From Gnetum montanum (taxonomy: Eukaryota; Streptophyta; Gnetopsida; Gnetales; Gnetaceae), in the NCBI GenBank assembly GCA_015680685.1, contig MNCI01007750.1, positions 185,336 to 249,335 on the forward strand: 64,000 nt of DNA, given 5' to 3'. The translations under genes and the position numbers were made by a program. This document shows, one piece after another, positions 57,370 through 64,000 of the stretch; within the stretch, counting starts at the first letter, position 1, and every line of letters starts with the position of its first letter. Under the pieces are notes generated by a model. That model was not told the origin of the DNA. It did not search any database and was given only the letters and a program-made list of their open reading frames with translations.

Positions 57370-58494
57370 GAAGTGGGTCCACCAAAGCCCACTTCCATTT
57401 CAGCTATACCCATGACCTCCTCTACCCCATCCCTTTCAACTAACAATCCAAAAGAGGACACCAAATCCCACAACCAAAACAACAAGGAAGAGCCACAACA
57501 ACCAAAGCCTAAAGTTGAGGTCCACATTTCGGGATGTATGGAGGAAGTAAAGCACAACCAGGATGACAAGCACACGACCAATGACAAAAAATTCCTTAGT
57601 GCAATGGGCCAATTCAGGCAATCCCTCAAGTAGAAATACACAACCCTAAGCTTGTATGACCTGATAATGACTTCTACCACACATCATGAGACACTAATTA
57701 GAATGTTGACCTCCATACCCATTAGTGAGGCTTTTCCTGCTAATGAGAAAGCCATCCATGTAGTATTGATTCCTCCCCTACTAGGGAAAGGGAGGTTAAC
57801 ACCCTTAACATTTCACTATAGTGAAATTAAGGTTAATCCCCAAAATGGCAAAGTGACTACATCCGCTTTATTCATAACCATACACATAGGACAATTTAAA
57901 ATACATTAGGTGTATGTTGATGATGGAGCTGCAACCAATGTCATCCCATGCACCATTATTGAATTCTTGGGCTTAACTAAGAAAGTACAACCTACAGCCA
58001 TCATAGCTCTTAAGTCCTTCAATGGATTAAGAGTTGTCGTTAGAGGGTCTATCTCCTTGGATTTTGTAGCTGGAGAAAAAATTCCTACAATTGTAAACTT
58101 CTTGGTAGTGGAAGAGACACCAGGGTTCAACCTAATCCTAGGGAGACCTTGGTTGGCTCAGTTACAAGCTATGTCCTCACCCATCTATCAAGAAATTCAT
58201 CTTTCTTACGAGGGAGGTGAAATCATCATTCATGGTGATAACGTGGTTCCCCTAGTTGTTAACAATGTAGATATAGAATAGGGGTTCGAGGTCGAGCTTC
58301 AAGAAGAAGCTCCTAGCCATGAAGAGCAAAAACCCAAGATAACCAACAATGACAATGATAGGCAATGGGATACATTATGGTATGAACTCCCTTTTAACAT
58401 CATAAGTGAAGGGGATGGCAAAGACAAGCTTATGCAGAGTAGGATTTACTCACTCCCTAATCTTGCAAAGATTGGAAAGAATTTGCACAAGTGA
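57370..58494 (+). pseudogene. protease region of element C
   Basis: A Pro/Ser/Thr-rich linker (57373-57633) leads to SLYDLIMTSTTHHETLIRML and PLTFHYSEIKVNPQNGKV, then the active site VDDGAATNVIPCTIIEFLG (57916), RGSISLDFVAGEKIPTIV, GFNLILGRPWLAQL and SSPIYQEIHLSYEGGEIIIH. 123 codons are open (57910-58281). After one stop the frame continues to PNLAKIGKNLHK and a TGA at 58492-58494. Convergent with the antisense gene that ends at 58737. Confidence 0.8.
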
Positions 58495-58736
58495 ACTTCA
58501 CCTTAACCTTTCCATGCCCCCATGAATAGATGCAACGATAACCATGTAGCCTTACATTTCATTTACAGTTTATTATATATATTTTTTATGAAATTTTCGT
58601 TTTACTCATTATGCACATAGACTAAATTTATTTGCATTTTTACCTATTTTCTACAACCTTTATTTATTTTACTTATGTTTTAAACATAAAAAAAGCATCT
58701 CTTTCAAACCATGTCCACTAAGATGTTAAATTGGCA

Positions 58737-61700
58737 CTACCATTTGCTAAGATCAATGCTAGAAAGAATGTTGATCTTATCTATATGAGTCCAAGTAGGA
58801 GACTCATGGGTAGTAGTAGTTGTAGAAGTCTCACCTACAATAGTGGTAATCTGAAGAGTAGGGGATTGCTCCACCTTGAGAGTACTTTCAAAAAGTTGAT
58901 AAGCACTCTCCAATTGAATCCTTTGAATGAATAGCTCTCTCTTGCACTGTTCAATTGACTCCTTCTTAAGCCCCTTTAGGTAGGCCCCACGATCAACCTT
59001 ATATTGTTGCTTGTTGACCCTTTGTGTCTTGCCCCACTCTAGGACCCAAGCATAGTGATCCTTCTATTTCTCAACCTTTTGGGAGATGAGGCTCATCTGC
59101 ATATGTTGTTTTTTCATCTCTCATAGGATTGCTACTTTGTCTTGAACAACATGCCAGTAGTGGGCCCATGTGATCTCCTTAGTATGTAATTCTCCTAAGT
59201 TAGCCACTTGAGCTTCCACAAAGGCCTTATGGTTTCAAAGATCTCTAATAGTATCCCCTTGCCTTTGAGCGTTTTCCCTTAAGGCCACAACTTCCTCCCA
59301 TAGAGATTCATTAGACCTCTCTAGCTCCCATGAAGTTTTTTTGCACAACATTGCTAAATCAGTAGTGGTCTCGTACAACTTCATGGGTACACTAGACATA
59401 TCATAGGGAAGCTTAGGCAAGGAGTCTATCTTCTTGTCTTTGCTAGAGTTCCACTCCATGGAAGGCACTACACAAACATAAAATACAACCATAAAATAAA
59501 ACCTAAGATAGCCATAATGCAAGAAAAGCCCATGATTGAGACACATAAAACAAAATCTTTACTTATGTCAAGTGCAACCTAATGCAATTGATCGATGATG
59601 TCCTTAGCCATCCCACGCAAGAACTCCACTTTGTTTGGAGTCTCTACCCATGTTTTCAAATGAAGCTTAGAGATGGAAGTTGGTGTTGGTGGCTCAAGAA
59701 CTACTATAAGCATAATAATCATCGAAGGGTAAGGATGATAAACAAAGATAACCAATGAGCTATAGCAAAGATATTAAGGCATAGGCATACCTAGCTCCTC
59801 CTCCTCTCCCTTCTTTGGGATGATGATGGAAGAGGTACTTGGTACCACCTCATCAAAAAAGGCATCTAGATCCTTTATACCTACATCAACAAGTCCTTCA
59901 ACCATAGGTTGCTTTAGGGGTGCCTCTTCTGCTTGCCTTTGTTCTACCTCTACAGTAGCTTGGGTTGCTATAACTTGATGCTTATCTACAACCATAGCAC
60001 ATAGAAAACTGGATAACACATGAAACCATAAAGTAGCCATAAAATTTTTGAACATGAAATAGCTAAGTTTAAATAAAGCATAGCTACAACTACCTATTGT
60101 GATGGATTAAGCTTAAACTTAAGCTTCTTTAGGGTAGGTTGATCTGATGCTGGGGGTGCCTCCTTCATAGGCCTCTTGAGTTTCTCCATGGTTGCCCCCT
60201 TGACCTCCATACGTTGTCTTCTATCATTCTAGACACTAGAAGGAAATGAGAGGGGTTCATCATCATTAGTACTATCAGGAGACTCATGCTGCCCAACATT
60301 GAGATTCTTAGTGGTGATGGATAATGTATCATCCATTCCCTCTGGTGGATTTTGGACCTGCATTGTTGGATAAATGTGCTTTATCCAAGGCCTAGAAAGT
60401 TGGCTTGGGTCTTGAGAAATCCATCATCCATTCCTATACACCACCAAAAACTCTGCAAACCTCTTTAGCTAACCTACGAAAATGCAAAGTGCATATGGAT
60501 TATCATAGAGATGTTAACATGAAGTCTAAGGATCTCCTCTCAAATCCCAGTAGCCAAAGTAGCTGCATAATTGAATCTGATGTCCTTTATCAGGACCTTC
60601 TTAAAGGTTCACCCTTGTGCTAGCCCGATTACCTTCTTTTGTGATAGTAGTTTGGAAAATGCATGAGACTTAAATAAATGATATGATTCCTTTACATCAG
60701 GGTTTGTGAAGCTATCCATTGAAATTCTAGAGTGGCCCATGTTGGCACCAAGCCATTTTAGAACGTCCTTGTGATGGCCCAATTCCCTTATTGTCCTAGT
60801 GGAAACCTTTGCCCCATTAGCAGCAACACCAAACAAGTCACGAAAGAGGCCAACACCTACATCCATTTTCACCTTCACACCTCAGCTGATGGTGTTAAAA
60901 TGACCAACCTTCTCATCGAAGGAGTCAATGACATGTAACATCTTCGTAGTGGGAATGGAAGGGATAGGTGCCATGAATACATCAAGAAAACTTGCACACT
61001 AGATGTTTGCTTGAACGTATCTAGGTGCCTATCCCTTTAGTCACTTCTGTGCTGATTTTACTTCACCAAACTTTAGATTGAGGGTATCCTCATGATGTGA
61101 ACCTAAAAGTGATATAGTGACATTAGCTGAGGTGGAAGGTCCTGTGAAGTAATAACCAAAGTTTAGCATCAATATGAGCAATTTCAACAATTAAGAAAAG
61201 TAATAGAACACTCAAAGTTATAGCCATACAAACACTAGAAGTTATTGCCTTTATGTTTACCTTTCCTTTTTTGCTGTGGTGTGGAGGTCCCAGCTACAAG
61301 GGTCTGATTTGAGCTATCAACATGTACACATCAACTGTGCATCATCCTATCATCCTTACTCTTTTTATATACATGGTTGAACCTAGTGGCATATTCATCA
61401 AAGTCTACTCTTAATTGTTGATACACAGTAGTTCTAATTTGAGGACTCTTGGCGAATTCATCCAAAGTAGTTTGAGACACTACTAGGATTTGATCATTGA
61501 TGATCAAGCCCTGATTGTTGACCTTGTACCTACAAGAAGTTGTAAAATTAATGAAGTTCAGGAAGGTAATCAAGCCAAAAGAATTACAATAATCATGTTT
61601 ACCCTTGTAGATAGTACACGATGCCAGGTGGATTTTGGAATAATTTGTGGGCTCTATGCACCATCATCAGAGTATTGTTAGTATTATATTGACTATATTC

Positions 61701-62046
61701 TGGAATCATCCAAATCTCTAAAAGGTAACATGGACTTATGGCATCTATTGGTCCCCTTGTAGCCTTAGGAAATGGCCTATTGGTAATGTATTTAGAAATC
61801 AGGCTGGATGCCCGAGACAACAAAATCTCTATAACAACCCTAGCTAAATCTACAGACAAGTGTGACCATAGCATCATAATGAAGTTCCTAAGAAGGTAGG
61901 CAAGGAAGTCCCTTGCCCCATGCTAAAACCAAAATAAGAGCTTCCCAAAAGGCATGTCATGTGGTGGAGTGTTGGTCTTAGGATGACCAATGTAGCATAA
62001 GATACCAACCAGCTCCACTATGATGAGGATAGGTCTCAAGAAGATC
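58737..62046 (-). pseudogene. antisense multi-exon gene of element C (homologue of the B gene)
   Basis: Minus strand, opposite to gag-pro of C. Proposed exons: 62046-61604, 61529-61261, 61141-60094, 59985-59791, 59700-59563, 59467-58737, separated by GT-AG introns of 74, 119, 108, 90 and 95 bp; the acceptor before 62046 (TTCATGTAG) implies a further 5' exon, not identified. Exon 2 reads LRPILIIVELVGILCYIG and FLAYLLRNFIMMLW, matching B. IIIPKKGEEEEL, LEPPTPTS...VEFLRGMAKDIIDQL and MKLYETTTDLAMLCKKTSWE with QMSLISQKVEK also align with B in order. The last exon is coiled-coil-like. Several stops (for example in exon 4). Function unknown. Confidence 0.65.
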
Positions 62047-62086
62047 CTACATGAAGCAAAGCACAAAAAACGTTATGACCAATTGA

Positions 62087-62370
62087 AATGACTTAACAAA
62101 TTTGGACAAAACATCTAGTTAGAGGTGAAATTAGCCTATGTAAAAATCTCTAAGGTGTTTTTCTAAATCAATCAAAGTAGTTCCATAAAAAAACATTATT
62201 ACAACCATGCATAACCTTGCATCAGGACAAATTGAAACTTCTTAACAAATTTAGGAAAAACTTCCTAAGTTAGAGGTGAAATTAGCCTTTGTAAAAAGCT
62301 CTTAGATGTTTATCTAAGTTAGCTTGAGAAATTCCATAAAAGCATTGTTACCATATCTTATAGCCTTTAT
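62087..62370. repeat. two-copy tandem duplication upstream of the C antisense exon 2
   Basis: Two units of about 130-140 bp sharing CTTAACAAATTT, TTAGAGGTGAAATTAGCCT and ATTCCATAAAA-type words (starts about 62092 and 62239). On the gene model they fall in its first intron. Confidence 0.75.
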
Positions 62371-62379
62371 AGTCGAAAC

Positions 62380-62800
62380 ATTATAGCTAAAACTAAGTCT
62401 TAGCCTAAATTATGCATAAATTTAGAAATTGAATCTAAGTTATGCATGAACTTGGAAAAAACATGCAAGTTATGCTTAGATTTAGAAAATAGCATCTACA
62501 TTATGCATAAATTTAGAAAAAGCAAGCATAAGTTTAGATAAAAACATCTAAATTATGCAAAGCATGCATAAATTTGAAAAAAAAAAAATCTAAACTATGC
62601 ACAAAGCATAGGAAAAAAACATCCAAATTATGCAAAGTATGCATAATTTACAAAAAATTAGATGTCTTTTCCTATGCTTTGTGCATAGTTTACATCTAGA
62701 TTTAGATAGATGTAAGTTTAGATGTTTACAAAAAGCATAGGAAAAATCATCTAAGCTATGCACAAAGCATAGGAAAAATCATCTAAGCTATGCACAAATT
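62380..62800. repeat. AT-rich minisatellite in element C
   Basis: Many degenerate copies of AAATTATGCATAAATTTAGA with ATGCAT/TGCATA palindromes and of AAAGCATAGGAAAAA; spacing 25-45 bp, partly in inverted order (62640-62720). Confidence 0.8.
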
Positions 62801-64000
62801 TAAAAAAAGAATAATACACTTAGAAAAAGCCATGTAGCCATAGCAAAATCTTATTTAAAATATAAAAATATTTTGCTCTTCTTGAACAAGCAAAATTAAG
62901 CATTAATTTTACATGTTCACAAAAGAAAAACATAAGTTATACATATCAACCACTTCTATTTTCAAATGGGTAATGTACTACAACCATGAGTTTTTCCTTG
63001 ATTCACATAGGCATCTAAAATTTAAAAATTTTGGATTGTGGGCTCCACCCTGCACCTCCACTCTTGACCAAAATTTGCATCAATGCTAATATTTTTACCA
63101 ATTTTAACACTTAAAAAATTATGACAACCTTAACCCCATGCATCGATGCTAGGAATACCATGCACAACATGGAAACATGCCTATTAGTTTATAAATTCAT
63201 TAGAATTACAAATATTTTTTATTTTTGGTAACCTAAACTTGCCTTTTTCAATCCCGAGTTTCCAAAACTGGGTAAGACATTAGCAAGGCTAAACACCATG
63301 GATTTCCATGCTGGGGCAATAGTGCCTAGCATGGAAGAAAGGGGGTAACACTCACTGTTGCTTCCAAACACTCATCTAGCACAAGTTTGACCATGAAGTG
63401 GGTCCCATATGACTTAGAACCCCTCCAAGCATCTTTGGCAACCTCAGAATTCCACCAGACCTAGTCAAAATTGGTTGAAATTTAGGATTTGGTGTTTTCC
63501 ATACTAAGGGAGATTTCTTCCATACTAAACCTCTCACACTTAGCATGGATAGATGGAAAGAAGCAAAAATGACCTAAATTGATGACCTAATGACCATTTC
63601 TTGATGCTTGGTGATCACTAGACCTTGCCAGAACCCTTTAGAGATTGCAAAAGCCCCAAAAGTGGTCAAATATGGCACAAACATGTCATCCACCTCTCTT
63701 ACACGTGGGGGCCATCATGATCAACATGGAAGAAAGGGGTGAGATTACATGAGGCACTTAGAAGATTCCAAATTATCAAATCTTAACACCCAACATTGAC
63801 TGTCGATACTAGCAACCTTGGAGGTTGACATGCATGATTCATTAGTTGTTGATTTGGCCTAGATCTAACTTTATTGATTGGGGGAGACCTCTTCCATGTT
63901 GAGCCTTCCACCCTTAGTGTGGAAGAAAGGGGAAAGCCTAACCTCATAGCCTTCAAAATGACAAGATCTTGACCTTAGGCATTGATGGCCAACATCAGCA
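62801..64000. other. non-coding region of C with dispersed GTGGAAG motifs
   Basis: No RT or other pol sequence is visible although RT should follow here by analogy with B. From 63296 to 63935 there are about eight copies, on both strands, of a CTTAGTGTGGAAG/CCTAGCATGGAAG motif like that in the C/D LTR U3. It may be the promoter region of the antisense gene or part of another LTR. A minus-strand ATG at about 63716 (reads MAPTCKRG) resembles the MAPK starts of the other extra ORFs but stops soon. Confidence 0.4.

Overview
The window is plant nuclear DNA made almost entirely of decayed Ty3/Gypsy LTR retrotransposons. I found no cellular gene, tRNA, rRNA or CRISPR array. Plant origin rests on Athila-like and Tat-like domain sets, a tRNA-Asp-like primer-binding site (PBS), archaeal-type RNase H (aRNH) domains, and stop codons dominated by TAG, as expected from deamination of methylated CAG. 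A large, repeat-rich plant genome fits, possibly a gymnosperm, but the species cannot be read from the sequence.

Layout. 1-2230: the edge of a minus-strand Athila-like element (A2, running off the left side) with its 5' LTR, plus a second, older LTR fragment. 2231-6527: AT-rich DNA with one unrecognised remnant. 6528-44915: a three-level nest. Outermost is element E (Athila-like, + strand, 6533-44910, target-site duplication (TSD) AAAGG). Inside it is element A (same lineage, minus strand, 18881-43917, TSD CTTTT). Inside A is element B (Tat-like, minus strand, 24205-41055), whose flanks do not match. 45096-~50060: a minus-strand Ty3/Gypsy element F, split by a solo B-family LTR (45989-47190, TSD TATAC). 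~50123-64000: two Tat-like units on the + strand (D, the 3' end; C, the 5' end) sharing one LTR (52191-53698); C runs off the right edge.

How the parts work together. Each autonomous element would supply gag, protease (PR), reverse transcriptase-RNase H (RT-RH) and integrase (INT) from its LTR promoter. In addition, E and A carry a second sense ORF after pol. B and C carry a second transcription unit in ANTISENSE orientation between protease and reverse transcriptase. That antisense gene has GT-AG introns, and four of its introns occur at matching places in B and C, with the same phase where I checked. Because the gene is antisense, its introns would not be removed from the genomic retroelement RNA, so they can persist through reverse transcription. 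In all three families a short repeated motif typical of the LTR U3 also appears in the non-coding DNA around the second transcription unit. I regard this as the most interesting system in the window. All copies carry stops or frameshifts and look inactive.

Two assembly gaps (20639-21635 and 52367-52458) hide part of the A extra ORF and part of the shared C/D LTR.
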